From NCBI GenBank assembly GCA_002428415.1, contig DIWI01000096.1, positions 1-29,794 on the forward strand: a DNA stretch of 29,794 nucleotides. Reading direction: 5' to 3'. A program made the translations under genes and the position numbers. Under the pieces are notes generated by a model. It did no database searches, was not told the origin of the DNA, and saw only the letters and a list, made by a program, of their open reading frames with translations. This document shows, piece after piece, positions 1-7,349 of the stretch. Source of the stretch: Clostridiaceae bacterium UBA6110 (GTDB lineage: Bacteria > Bacillota > Clostridia > Clostridiales > Clostridiaceae). Each line of letters starts with the position of its first letter. The first letter of the stretch is position 1.

Positions 1-438
1 ATAATGTCTCCGGAGTTCCTTCAGGAAGCTGTCGCTTTCCCAAAGGAAAGCATAACAGTGGACATCAAGAAAAAGAACATAATGAGCGTCAACGTTCCTG
101 TGATGAATTTCATAAGGAAGCTCGAAGGTGACGAGGGAAGCATATATCCTTACGGATTCGCCCAGACCTCCTCTGAGCTTGACGACGCCATTTCAAAGCT
201 CTACTCCATAATGCCCAAGCTCCTTGAGCTTGCAGAGGTGGAGAAATCCTGCCAGCTTATGGCCGACGAGATCGAAAAGACCAGAAGAAGGGTAAATGCA
301 CTGGAATACAGGACTATACCTGAACTTAAGGAGACCATCAAGTTCATCAGGATGAAGCTTGACGAGAATGAGAGAAGTACGATAACAAGGCTCATGAAGG
401 TCAAGGACATCATCCAGAAATCGCAGGAATCAGCATAA
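1..438 (+). CDS. atpD: V-type ATP synthase subunit D, C-terminal part (5' partial)
   Basis: The reading frame is open from the first base of the window, so the true start lies upstream. The 145 visible residues are the C-terminal two thirds or so of a family usually about 200-215 residues long. The stretch from MADEIEKTRRRVNALEY to the end (about residues 85-144) is the characteristic long helix of subunit D, the central rotor shaft of V/A-type ATPases, with its conserved TRRRVNALE and ENER motifs. In the complex it links the A/B catalytic head to the membrane ring and carries rotation. Clostridia use this enzyme for ATP synthesis or for ion pumping. It should be the last gene of an ntp/atp operon lying off the left edge, because a strong hairpin follows its stop codon. 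Confidence 0.93.
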   Translation: MMSPEFLQEAVAFPKESITVDIKKKNIMSVNVPVMNFIRKLEGDEGSIYPYGFAQTSSELDDAISKLYSIMPKLLELAEVEKSCQLMADEIEKTRRRVNALEYRTIPELKETIKFIRMKLDENERSTITRLMKVKDIIQKSQESA

Positions 439-448
439 TCGGAAAAGG

Positions 449-492
449 ACGGGCAGCATGCAAATCAGCATGCTGCCCGTTCATTATGTAAT
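449..492. terminator. Bidirectional intrinsic terminator between convergent genes
   Basis: A perfect 13-bp inverted repeat (449-461 with 468-480, loop of 6) lies just after the V-ATPase stop. On the plus strand a loose T-rich tract follows (to about 503). On the minus strand CCTTTTCC follows. It sits between two convergent genes, so it probably ends both transcripts. Confidence 0.8.
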
Positions 493-511
493 CTAATTTT
501 TTAACTGGATT

Positions 512-1687
512 TCAGCCTTTCTTCCGGACTTTCCCGTATACCATCCTAAGGAATGCAATTCCTGGCATAGGGTCACCAAGTTCAAGTATGGCAGGTGCCT
601 TCCGCTTAAGGAGCGAGAGAGCCATGCCTGACTTTGAAAGCTGTCCGGCCCGTGCATATTCCCTCATCGCAAGGAGGTCCTCGTAAAGATATCTGAAGTA
701 GATTCCGCTGTCATAGGTCTTCCTGTCATGTATGATAGTCTCTCCAACCATTTCCCTGTAGGCAAGAAGCGGGAAATTGACGCCGGCCTTGTAAAGCAGG
801 CTGTTGAGGTTTGTCGTCCTTGCGTTTATCTCGATGAGGTAGAACCTGCCTGTCTTCGAGTCCTTCTTGTACTCTATCTCGCCGAAGCCTCTGTATTCAA
901 TGTCCTTGAAGAATTTCCTGCTCATCTCATGTAGCTCGGGAACAAGCCTCTGCTCAGTGTATACCGAAGCACCGAAGTTGATCGGGAACTGCCTGTGCTT
1001 CTGGCAGGTCATCCAGTGTGTAACATCAGAATGCCTGTCAAGGTATGCGTCATAGGTATACATATGGTCGTCGAAGCCGGGGATGATCCTCTGGACCACT
1101 CCGCCCATTCCTGCTTCCATGATGGTGTCCCTGAATTTCTTCAGGTCATCACTGTTTTTCAGAAGGAAATTCTTGACCCTGAACTTTGCAACGAACTGCG
1201 TTGATTCTGTGGGCTTGAGAATGCATGGATAACTGATGGTTTCATCGACCTTCCCTACAATGTCAGGATCATCCAGCTGGACGCTTTCAGGCACCGGCAT
1301 TCCATACTTGATTGCCAGCTTCTCAAGGGAATCCTTCATTAGTGCATCTGTCCATTTGCCCTTCTTGTCCATCGGGAAAAGGTAGTGCTCCTTGAGGACG
1401 TCAAAATTCTTGTCGATGAATTCAACATATGGGTCACCGCTTGGAAACAGCACAGGCTTTCTGTCCTGCTTCTTCGAGTATTCAACCATGTACCGTACCA
1501 GCTTCTCCTCCTCCTTCCTGTAGTGGGGGACGATAAGCTGGTCTTTAAGATACTTTGATTTTGCGCCGTACGTGTTTTCAGTGGAATAATCCATTGAAAC
1601 AGTATAGATTCCTTCTTTACCGAGACATCTTATTATTGAAAGTCCTATATAGTAATTTGAGCCAAGAATGACTGCTTTATTCTTCAT
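512..1687 (-). CDS. ATP-grasp carboxylate-amine ligase family protein (D-aspartate-ligase-like)
   Basis: A 391-residue predicted ATP-grasp enzyme. The N-terminal Rossmann-like part begins KAVILGSNYYIGLSIIR (residues 2-18). The central ATP-binding part has YPCILKPTEST (Lys for ATP) and a VVQRIIPGFDD segment. The C-terminal IEYRGFGEIEYKKD and FYLIEINART (Glu and Asn metal ligands) complete the fold. The layout resembles the COG3919-type ligases, including enterococcal D-aspartate ligase, which add an amino acid to a carboxylate. The substrate cannot be told from sequence, and cell-wall or peptide synthesis is only one possibility. An upstream in-frame ATG exists at 1747, but the start at 1687 has a strong AGGAGGA ribosome site at 1693-1699. 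No neighbour is co-directional, so it is probably monocistronic. Confidence 0.82.
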   Translation of the reverse strand: MKNKAVILGSNYYIGLSIIRCLGKEGIYTVSMDYSTENTYGAKSKYLKDQLIVPHYRKEEEKLVRYMVEYSKKQDRKPVLFPSGDPYVEFIDKNFDVLKEHYLFPMDKKGKWTDALMKDSLEKLAIKYGMPVPESVQLDDPDIVGKVDETISYPCILKPTESTQFVAKFRVKNFLLKNSDDLKKFRDTIMEAGMGGVVQRIIPGFDDHMYTYDAYLDRHSDVTHWMTCQKHRQFPINFGASVYTEQRLVPELHEMSRKFFKDIEYRGFGEIEYKKDSKTGRFYLIEINARTTNLNSLLYKAGVNFPLLAYREMVGETIIHDRKTYDSGIYFRYLYEDLLAMREYARAGQLSKSGMALSLLKRKAPAILELGDPMPGIAFLRMVYGKVRKKG

Positions 1688-1717
1688 TTTAATCCTCCTG
1701 TGCTTCCTAACTATACT

Positions 1718-1747
1718 ATAATACAATTTCCGGCACATGGCATTCAA
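1718..1747 (-). promoter_or_regulatory. Candidate sigma-A promoter of the ATP-grasp gene
   Basis: Read on the minus strand, TTGAAT (1742-1747) is followed by an 18-base spacer and TATTAT (1718-1723). This puts the transcript start about 10-15 bases ahead of the ribosome site at 1693-1699. Confidence 0.45.
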
Positions 1748-1854
1748 TAGTTTCGCATCATCTTGATCATCATTTTCCTATACCTGGTTAATATGCTTTT
1801 TTACATAAATAAACAAAAGAAAAGTATTTGCACGCAAATGACATTGAGTCTAAT

Positions 1855-1869
1855 TTATAATGGTTCTAA
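1855..1869 (+). promoter_or_regulatory. Candidate PerR box upstream of fprA
   Basis: TTATAATGGTTCTAA matches 12 of the 14 defined positions of the PerR box TTATAATNATTATAA. It overlaps a TATAAT (1856-1861) that could be a -10 element and lies about 70 bases before the fprA start. Flavodiiron genes are known PerR targets in clostridia, and a PerR-like gene lies in this window. A second TATAAT at 1906-1911 may instead be the promoter used. Confidence 0.5.
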
Positions 1870-1939
1870 AAAAAGTAGTGCAAAACACACATAAATTTGA
1901 TACAATATAATCGTTAAAAATTTATATGAGGTGATTACA

Positions 1940-3136
1940 ATGGCTGCAAAGCTTTTGAAGGAAAATCTTTACTGGATAGGCGTTGAGAACCCTGAGCTCA
2001 GGGTATTTGACATCATAATGGAGACTAAGAAGGGAACCACCTACAACTCCTACCTGCTGGTTGGAGAGAACAAGGTTGCTGTAGTTGACAACGTGAAGAA
2101 TCCGTTCTATCCGGAATTCAGGGAGAACATAGTCTCGGTAATAGGTGACAGGAAGGTTGACTATATAGTGACTCTGCATACGGAATGCGACCATTCGGGG
2201 ACTATTGGCAGCCTTCTCGATGATTATCCTGAGGCACAGGTGGTATCCTCGAGGGCTGCAATGAACTACCTTAAGGACATACTTAACAGGGATTTCAGAT
2301 GGATCGATGCCAGGGATAAAAGTGTCCTCTCCCTTGGAAAAGACCTGAACCTTGAGTTCATTTCTGCACCCAACCTCCATTGGCCGGACACCATATTCGC
2401 ATATGCAAGGGAAATGAAGACAATGTTCACCTGCGACTTCCTCGGCTGCCACTATGCAGAGGAGGAGGCACAGTCAGCTGATGATGCAGAAAGCTACCTT
2501 GAAGAGATGAAGTACTACTTCGATGTCATAATGGGACCGTTCAAGGGATTCGTGAACAAGGCCCTGGACAGGCTTGAGGACTATGACTTCGACATGGTAT
2601 GCGTAAGCCACGGTCCGGTGCATACAGAGGACATTGGCTTCTACATTGATAAGTACAGGGAGTGGGCGCGTCTTCCTGAAAACTACCAGAAGGACATCGA
2701 GATACTTTATGTATCCGCTTATGGCAACACTGCAGATGTGGCTGAACATATCGCAGAAAGTCTCAGGTCAAAGGGCGAGATTGTACATGTCAATGACATA
2801 ACTGAAATTGGGATAGAAGAGGCATCGAGGAGGCTTGAGGAATCAAAGGCATTCCTGATAGGCTCACCAACCATCAACAGGGATGCCGTCCTGCCTGCCT
2901 GGGAGCTCCTTGGACACGCTTCAGCCATAACGAACAAGGGAAAGGTCTGTGGTGCCTTCGGGTCCTATGGATGGACAGGAGAAGGTGTCCAGCTTCTGAC
3001 TGAAAGGCTTTCAGGTCTCAAGATGAGCCCGGTTGAGGGGTTCAGGTTCAAGTTCGTGGCATCTGCAGAGGAATACAGGCAGGCTGATGAGTTTGCTGAC
3101 AGGTTCCTTTCCAGGGTTCTGGAAAAGTGCAGATAG
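1940..3136 (+). CDS. fprA: Flavodiiron protein (FprA-type O2/NO reductase)
   Basis: This 398-residue protein has the normal length for a class A flavodiiron protein, a cytoplasmic enzyme that reduces O2 to water (or NO to N2O) with electrons from rubredoxin or a similar donor. The N-terminal metallo-beta-lactamase-like domain (about 1-245) carries a full set of diiron ligands: H80, E82, D84 and H85 in TLHTECDHSG, H147 in APNLHWPD, D166 in TCDF and H224 in VSHGP. The C-terminal flavodoxin domain (about 250-398) starts with the FMN phosphate loop ILYVSAYGNTAD. No rubredoxin domain is fused. The ATG at 1940 is chosen because GAGGTG lies 6 bases upstream; a GTG at 1931 falls inside that site. Role: protection of an anaerobe against oxygen. 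A PerR-box-like sequence lies upstream. Confidence 0.95.
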   Translation: MAAKLLKENLYWIGVENPELRVFDIIMETKKGTTYNSYLLVGENKVAVVDNVKNPFYPEFRENIVSVIGDRKVDYIVTLHTECDHSGTIGSLLDDYPEAQVVSSRAAMNYLKDILNRDFRWIDARDKSVLSLGKDLNLEFISAPNLHWPDTIFAYAREMKTMFTCDFLGCHYAEEEAQSADDAESYLEEMKYYFDVIMGPFKGFVNKALDRLEDYDFDMVCVSHGPVHTEDIGFYIDKYREWARLPENYQKDIEILYVSAYGNTADVAEHIAESLRSKGEIVHVNDITEIGIEEASRRLEESKAFLIGSPTINRDAVLPAWELLGHASAITNKGKVCGAFGSYGWTGEGVQLLTERLSGLKMSPVEGFRFKFVASAEEYRQADEFADRFLSRVLEKCR

Positions 3137-3166
3137 ATTAATTTGGATTTCTTTCATAGATGTTCG

Positions 3167-3195
3167 TTGAAGCATTCTCTCTTAGGTGTTATTAT
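3167..3195 (+). promoter_or_regulatory. Candidate sigma-A promoter for the DUF1292 gene pair
   Basis: TTGAAG (3167-3172), a 17-base spacer and TATTAT (3190-3195) lie about 35 bases before the start of the DUF1292 gene. Confidence 0.5.
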
Positions 3196-3229
3196 TTAAT
3201 CAGACAAAAAAAGATGCAGGGGGTGCACT

Positions 3230-3484
3230 TTGGAACGTGAGATAATGAAGTTCAGGGATGAGGATGGCAACGTGGTGGAGCTTGAAGCCGTGGCGAGGGT
3301 TTATGTGGAAGAACAGGAGTACCTCGTACTTGCCCCCCTTGACGAGAATAGCGATGACGAGTTTGTATTCAGGGTGGACAAGGATTCTGAAGGCAAGGAG
3401 GAGCTCAATGCGGTCGAGGATGACGAGGAGTTCCAGAAGGTAAAGAAGGAATACAAGAATCTTTTATACGGTGAGGTGGAATAA
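3230..3484 (+). CDS. DUF1292 family protein
   Basis: A small, very acidic 84-residue cytoplasmic protein with the DUF1292 pattern: FRDEDGNVVELEAVARV, then EEQEYLVLAPLDE, then DDEFVFRVD. The family is widespread in Firmicutes, often near ruvX/mutS2 genes, and has no established function. The likely start is TTG at 3230, placed 5 bases after AGGGGGTG (3217-3224). The ATG at 3245 would be about 20 bases from that site, so it is less likely. The stop codon overlaps the next start by one base (TAATG), so the two genes should be translationally coupled. Confidence 0.85.
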   Translation: MEREIMKFRDEDGNVVELEAVARVYVEEQEYLVLAPLDENSDDEFVFRVDKDSEGKEELNAVEDDEEFQKVKKEYKNLLYGEVE

Positions 3485-3876
3485 TGGAAAAGAAGGATAT
3501 CATCTCCATGATGGAGGACAAGGGACTTAGCGATATAGAGACACTGAAGGACGAAGAGGGTGTTCTTGTTGTCAGGGCATTCTATGATTTTGACGACGAG
3601 GAGCTGGCATCTGCGGCAAGCTTTGCAAAGGAAGAGGCCGAAGAGGAGAGCGATGAATACTACTTTGACCATATGTTCCCGTTTCTCACAGACCTCGCTG
3701 TTGACAATATCGGCGACATAGTTGAGGAAATCATCGAGGACGAGAACATAGACGGGCAGTTCGTGACCTACGACATTGACCCGGAAGACTATGGCACAAT
3801 AGAAGTCGTACTGATGTTTCTGAAGGATGACCTTGATGTTGATTTTGAAACAGTACTTGAAGAGCTGAGCCTCTGA
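3484..3876 (+). CDS. Acidic protein of unknown function, coupled to DUF1292 gene
   Basis: I do not recognise this 130-residue protein. It has no signal peptide or membrane segment and is strongly acidic, with runs such as DFDDEELASAA and FAKEEAEEESDE in the middle. The C-terminal half (about 75-130) alternates hydrophobic and acidic residues (IGDIVEEIIEDENIDG, VVLMFLKDDLDVDF). Its ATG shares one base with the stop codon of the DUF1292 gene, and no ribosome site of its own is obvious apart from GAGGTGG just before the start. The overlap and the shared acidic character suggest the two proteins act together. Confidence 0.8.
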   Translation: MEKKDIISMMEDKGLSDIETLKDEEGVLVVRAFYDFDDEELASAASFAKEEAEEESDEYYFDHMFPFLTDLAVDNIGDIVEEIIEDENIDGQFVTYDIDPEDYGTIEVVLMFLKDDLDVDFETVLEELSL

Positions 3877-3944
3877 CAAATGCCATTACTCCATGGGGGA
3901 CAATGAACTTTGCAGAATATTAAGTTAATTTGTTGAGAGGTTTG

Positions 3945-3972
3945 TTGTAAATGGGCTGAAGTATGATATAAT
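3945..3972 (+). promoter_or_regulatory. Sigma-A promoter of 6S RNA
   Basis: TTGTAA (3945-3950), a 16-base spacer and a perfect TATAAT (3967-3972) place the transcript start at about 3979-3980. That is where the predicted 6S closing stem begins. Confidence 0.75.
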
Positions 3973-3978
3973 CTAATT

Positions 3979-4183
3979 AGGAATCCTGAGATGTACGCGT
4001 AGCCTATAAATTCAACCTACATTACATATCCGGGATCTCCAACAAGATGGATGATATCAGACTTAAGGTAGTAGCTACACCTTCTCCATGGAACATAAGG
4101 AGATAGAATTCCACCTGAGGAGAACCCACCTGCATAGAGCAGGTATGGATCAATAGGTGAACGGCATGTCGGGAAACTAGAAA
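3979..4183 (+). ncRNA. ssrS: 6S RNA (SsrS), RNA polymerase regulator
   Basis: 6S RNA binds housekeeping-sigma RNA polymerase by mimicking an open promoter and reshapes transcription in stationary phase. The 5' end contains CCTGAGATGTACGC (3985-3998), very close to the CTGAGATGTTCGC of E. coli 6S. The 3' end has ACGGCATGTCGGGA (4161-4174), matching the GGCAUCUCGG block of that RNA. The two ends pair as the closing stem: 3984-3994 with 4164-4174, one mismatch and two G-U pairs, extended by 3977-3980 with 4177-4180. The length of about 200 nt fits. No open reading frame covers it, it has its own promoter just upstream, and an intrinsic terminator follows. The exact ends are estimates. Confidence 0.87.
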
Positions 4184-4191
4184 GTTTGTGG

Positions 4192-4221
4192 TTGCTCTGC
4201 ATTTATTGCAGAGCAATTTTT
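4192..4221 (+). terminator. Intrinsic terminator after 6S RNA
   Basis: A perfect 10-bp stem (4192-4201 with 4207-4216, loop TTTAT) is followed by five T. It ends the 6S transcript. The next gene starts only 16 bases later, so some read-through is likely needed. Confidence 0.85.
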
Positions 4222-4237
4222 ATTAAGGAGCATTATA

Positions 4238-4408
4238 ATGGAACATGATGAGCTCGTTGCCAGGATAAACGAGTATTCAAGGATAGCCAGGGAAAGAACG
4301 CTGACCCTGGAAGAGACAGTCGAACGTGAAAAGCTTAGAAGAGAATATATTGACAGGGTGAAGGGAAACCTTAAAGGTAGCCTTGAGGGGATAGAACGTA
4401 AAAAATAA
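4238..4408 (+). CDS. UPF0291 (DUF896) family small protein
   Basis: A 56-residue protein read as MEHDELVARINEYSRIARER at its start and continuing through TLTLEETVEREKLRREYIDR to a KGNLKGSLEGIE ending. This is the UPF0291/DUF896 pattern (B. subtilis YnzC-like), a short two-helix cytoplasmic protein with no firmly established role. AAGGAG lies about 9 bases before the ATG. It starts 16 bases after the T-tract of the 6S terminator, leaving no space for a normal promoter, and is 15 bases ahead of hprK. Read-through of 6S transcription probably expresses it. Confidence 0.88.
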   Translation: MEHDELVARINEYSRIARERTLTLEETVEREKLRREYIDRVKGNLKGSLEGIERKK

Positions 4409-4423
4409 TCGGGGGATATGTCG

Positions 4424-5371
4424 ATGGCTGTTACAGTGGAAAAGATAATCAAGGAATTCGATATGGAGGTACTGGTAAAGGGTCCTGAGAACGACGTCAT
4501 AAACATAACTGACGTCAACAGGCCAGGGCTTCAGCTTGCCGGCTTCTACAACTACTTCAGCAGGGAAAGGATCCAGGTCATTGGCCAGGGGGAATGGAGC
4601 TTTCTCGATGAACTGATTCCTGAGCTAAGGAAGAAAAGGCTCAGCAGGTTCATGAGATACAACATTCCGTGTCTGGTAATTACCAGGGGTCTTGAGCCCC
4701 ATCAGGAGATCGTGGATGCAGCGAAGACCTATAAAAGGTGGCTGCTCCGGACAAAGGAGTCGACCACCAATTTCATATCGAAGCTCACCCTGTACATCGC
4801 CAACGCCACCGCACCTGAAACCAGGATGCATGGCGTCCTTGTCGACATCTATGGCATGGGAGTATTCATAACAGGTGAAAGCGGCATAGGAAAGTCCGAA
4901 GCCACACTTGAACTGCTCAAGAGAGGCCACAGGCTGGTTGCGGATGATGCAGTTGACATCAGGGAGGTTGACGGAATCCTCAGGGGCAGGTCCCCTGAAA
5001 TCACTTTCGGTATGATGGAGGTGAGGGGACTTGGAATAATAGACGTCTCAGCGCTGTTCGGACTGTCGACAATGGTACAGAACAAGAGGCTGGATATCAT
5101 TATCCACCTTGAACACTGGAGAGACGATGGAGACTATGACCGTCTCGGGATGGATGAATACCAGGATATCCTTGGCGTAAAGGTCAAGAAGATAACCGTC
5201 CCTGTCAGGAGCGGAAGGAACATATCCATAATCATAGAAGCAGCTGCAGCCAACTACAGGCATCAGCGCGTAACCAAGGTAACTCCTGCCGAAGTAATTG
5301 ACCAGAGGATGAGGGAGGTAGCGACAAGGGACAAGCTTGGCGACTACTCAAGCATGGTTGACCTGGATTAG
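4424..5371 (+). CDS. hprK: HPr kinase/phosphorylase
   Basis: A bifunctional enzyme that phosphorylates and dephosphorylates Ser46 of HPr, setting CcpA-dependent catabolite repression and PTS activity in Firmicutes. At 315 residues it has full family length. The N-terminal domain covers about 1-125. The catalytic domain has the HGVLV histidine (H136), the P-loop GESGIGKSE (151-159), ADDAVD (173-178) and the HprK signature EVRGLGIIDV (199-208). The ATG at 4424 is chosen because GGGGGA (4411-4416) is 7 bases upstream; the ATG at 4418 is only one base from it. It is the second gene after 6S RNA and UPF0291. Its presence fits the PTS operons at the other end of the window. Confidence 0.96.
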   Translation: MAVTVEKIIKEFDMEVLVKGPENDVINITDVNRPGLQLAGFYNYFSRERIQVIGQGEWSFLDELIPELRKKRLSRFMRYNIPCLVITRGLEPHQEIVDAAKTYKRWLLRTKESTTNFISKLTLYIANATAPETRMHGVLVDIYGMGVFITGESGIGKSEATLELLKRGHRLVADDAVDIREVDGILRGRSPEITFGMMEVRGLGIIDVSALFGLSTMVQNKRLDIIIHLEHWRDDGDYDRLGMDEYQDILGVKVKKITVPVRSGRNISIIIEAAAANYRHQRVTKVTPAEVIDQRMREVATRDKLGDYSSMVDLD

Positions 5372-5404
5372 AAAATGGTTACTTTTCCATTCAAATCTGT
5401 TAAA

Positions 5405-5419
5405 ATATAATTGATATAA
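5405..5419 (+). promoter_or_regulatory. Candidate PerR box 1 in perR leader (overlaps -10)
   Basis: ATATAATTGATATAA matches 11 of 14 defined PerR-box positions and contains a TATAAT (5406-5411) that is the best -10 candidate for perR. The AT-rich setting makes chance matches fairly easy. Confidence 0.35.
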
Positions 5420-5420
5420 A

Positions 5421-5435
5421 TTGGAATGATTATAA
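5421..5435 (+). promoter_or_regulatory. Candidate PerR box 2 in perR leader
   Basis: TTGGAATGATTATAA matches 12 of 14 defined PerR-box positions, with a perfect right half. It sits between the -10 candidate and the ribosome site AGGAGGTG (5435-5442), a place where a bound repressor would block transcription. Confidence 0.45.
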
Positions 5436-5447
5436 GGAGGTGTCGTG

Positions 5448-5873
5448 ATGGCGGTGAAGAACATCGATGTCTATCTAAGGGAAAATGGAGTCAAGCCCTC
5501 ATATCAGAGAAAGAGGATTTATGAGTACCTTATGAATACGCATAACCACCCATCCATTAACGACATCTATGATGCCCTGATAGGGGAAATTCCGACTCTC
5601 AGCAAGGCGACAGTATACAACACCATGAACCTCTTCATAGAGCACAAGCTGATTGAGATGCTGCCCATTGAAGCGAAGGAAGCAAGGTTTGACATCTACA
5701 ACCCCATAGAGCACGGACATTTTAAGTGCGATGTCTGCGGAAACATATTCGATTTCAACATCAAGGTGCCTGTATCAGATATTTCGGAAGACCTGGAAGG
5801 TTTTGAGGTGACCCACGAGATATTCAACTTCAGAGGAGTCTGCAGGGACTGCCTGGAAAAAAGAGAAAATTGA
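5448..5873 (+). CDS. perR: Fur-family peroxide-sensing repressor, PerR type
   Basis: A 141-residue Fur-family regulator. The winged-helix N-terminal half (about 1-80) has PSYQRKRIYEYL and PTLSKATVYNTMNLF. The dimer domain has two zinc Cys pairs, C94-C97 and C132-C135. The regulatory metal site appears complete: H34 (THNHPS), D82 (ARFDIY), H89 and H91 (EHGHF) and D102. Asp rather than Glu at the RFD position is typical of PerR, whose Fe-bound form is inactivated by peroxide through His oxidation. The ATG at 5448 is placed 5 bases after AGGAGGTG; a GTG at 5445 is too close. It has its own promoter region with PerR-like boxes, suggesting autoregulation, and a terminator follows. The PerR rather than Fur assignment is an inference from the metal site. 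Confidence 0.88.
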   Translation: MAVKNIDVYLRENGVKPSYQRKRIYEYLMNTHNHPSINDIYDALIGEIPTLSKATVYNTMNLFIEHKLIEMLPIEAKEARFDIYNPIEHGHFKCDVCGNIFDFNIKVPVSDISEDLEGFEVTHEIFNFRGVCRDCLEKREN

Positions 5874-5881
5874 TTTCAATG

Positions 5882-5904
5882 CCGGCTGGTGACAGCCGGT
5901 TTTT
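5882..5904 (+). terminator. Intrinsic terminator after perR
   Basis: A GC-rich 7-bp stem (5882-5888 with 5893-5899, loop GTGA) is followed by five T. Confidence 0.85.
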
Positions 5905-6021
5905 CCATGCTGAAAATTAACGCAATATTTAACCTCCATTCACGGATGAGGAGATATCATTATTGCTGACAGCCTTATAATGAAGGTAGGAGTTGACTAA
6001 ATGAAGTTCAGGAGGTCTGCC

Positions 6022-7251
6022 ATGAGAAAGATAGTGATATGCGTTCTGGCACTGGCGGCATTTGTCCTTTCGTCAGTCACGGCATTTGCAGCCGCGGGAA
6101 AGGTCGAGAAATACGGGGATGAATACACGGTAATCGGTGCAAACTGGGTTTCTGAGGAGGACGGAGTCACTGAGTCCAGCTGGATTAGCATTCAGATTGA
6201 CGGCAGCAAGGTAGAGGGAGACATTCTCATATATGGCACGGAGTATATACGGGATGATGGTGAATACCTCGGCTACAGGGAATTCTTCGCTACTCTCCCT
6301 GCAGGAGCTGTGGTGCTTGAGAACACTAAGGTGGAAGCCTTCCATCTGGTTCTGGATGACGTAATAGGACAGGAAGTCATGTGGACTCCTGACGAAGAAA
6401 AAGAGGAGCCCCCTGAGCCGATTGAGGCCACTCACTCCTTCGTTATAGACCTGAAGGTAAATGAAGTGTATAAGGAAATGTTCCTTTCACAGACAAGGTA
6501 TTTTGATGTGAAGTTCAGGGACTTCAGCAGAGGTGTGACCTATGCAGCTGAATCTATAGGCAGCGTTGACGGGGAGGAATTTGCAGGGGATGGCTATGTA
6601 GGCTTCACGACCTACAGGGGAATGGCCATCGGTGAAAGCGAAATACCTGAGGAGCCAAAGGCGGCAGTGCAGGAAGCTGGCAATCCAGGCAATGATGTCC
6701 TGATCACAAAGGATGACCAGGTACAGCTGTATGCAGGCTGGGAGGAATATGACCCTGATACGATGGAGCCGGTATCCTATACGGAGATTGGCATAAACAA
6801 GGAGGACAAGGAAACCTTCAGTGTCGGCTATTTCAGCATCAGCATGGAAGGAAGCCTTAATCATGTGAGATACTTTGAGGGGACTGTTCCTGGTGATGCG
6901 GTTGGAATGCCGAAAAAGCTTGAAGAAAGCGTTGCTGCAGATTTCACAGCTTCAGGCTTATGGTACGAATTCGAATGGGATACGGAGAGCGGAGAGGAAC
7001 CTGTCCTCCCGGACCCTGAAGAAGGCGAGCTTGATGTGGTAATAACATGGTACTTCGAAGAAGGGAGGACCTTTAGAGCGCTTTCGAAATACAGCTCTGG
7101 AACATACTCGAGGATGGTACATGAATCAGTGGACACTTCAGAAGCATGGACCGAGGGGACCATCGATGGCGAATCTTTTACCGGCATGGGTGATGTAAGC
7201 ATCGGAAGGTTCATGACGAGGGAGAAGGGAGAATTTCCCTGGGAGAAATGA
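6022..7251 (+). CDS. Exported protein of unknown function with two repeated domains
   Basis: I do not recognise the family. The 409-residue protein starts with a clear signal peptide, MRKIVICVLALAAFVLSSVT then AFAAAG, with cleavage expected near residue 24-26. No lipobox, membrane anchor or sorting signal follows. The mature part looks like a tandem duplication, with halves at about 30-215 and 225-405. Both contain an acidic Glu/Pro-rich turn (DEEKEEPPEP; PDPEEGELD) and a DGE-x-F closing motif (SVDGEEFAGDGYVGF; TIDGESFTGMGDVSI). The start at 6022 has AGGAGG 6 bases upstream. An in-frame ATG at 6001 also has AGGAG upstream, but it would lengthen the signal peptide n-region. A TATAAT at 5976-5981 would start transcription too near the 6001 start, which favours 6022. 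Confidence 0.82.
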   Translation: MRKIVICVLALAAFVLSSVTAFAAAGKVEKYGDEYTVIGANWVSEEDGVTESSWISIQIDGSKVEGDILIYGTEYIRDDGEYLGYREFFATLPAGAVVLENTKVEAFHLVLDDVIGQEVMWTPDEEKEEPPEPIEATHSFVIDLKVNEVYKEMFLSQTRYFDVKFRDFSRGVTYAAESIGSVDGEEFAGDGYVGFTTYRGMAIGESEIPEEPKAAVQEAGNPGNDVLITKDDQVQLYAGWEEYDPDTMEPVSYTEIGINKEDKETFSVGYFSISMEGSLNHVRYFEGTVPGDAVGMPKKLEESVAADFTASGLWYEFEWDTESGEEPVLPDPEEGELDVVITWYFEEGRTFRALSKYSSGTYSRMVHESVDTSEAWTEGTIDGESFTGMGDVSIGRFMTREKGEFPWEK

Positions 7252-7349
7252 CCTGTTTCAGTTTGGGCAGACGGTTTAGGATAGGTGTTCTCTCAACTGT
7301 ATTCCAGCAGATGATTCTGTAACTAGGGAAAATTCAAAGGAGATTGAAT

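Noticed and set aside
1922..2452. 176-codon minus-strand open frame
   Set aside because: Antisense to fprA, whose diiron ligands are all intact; no start signal.
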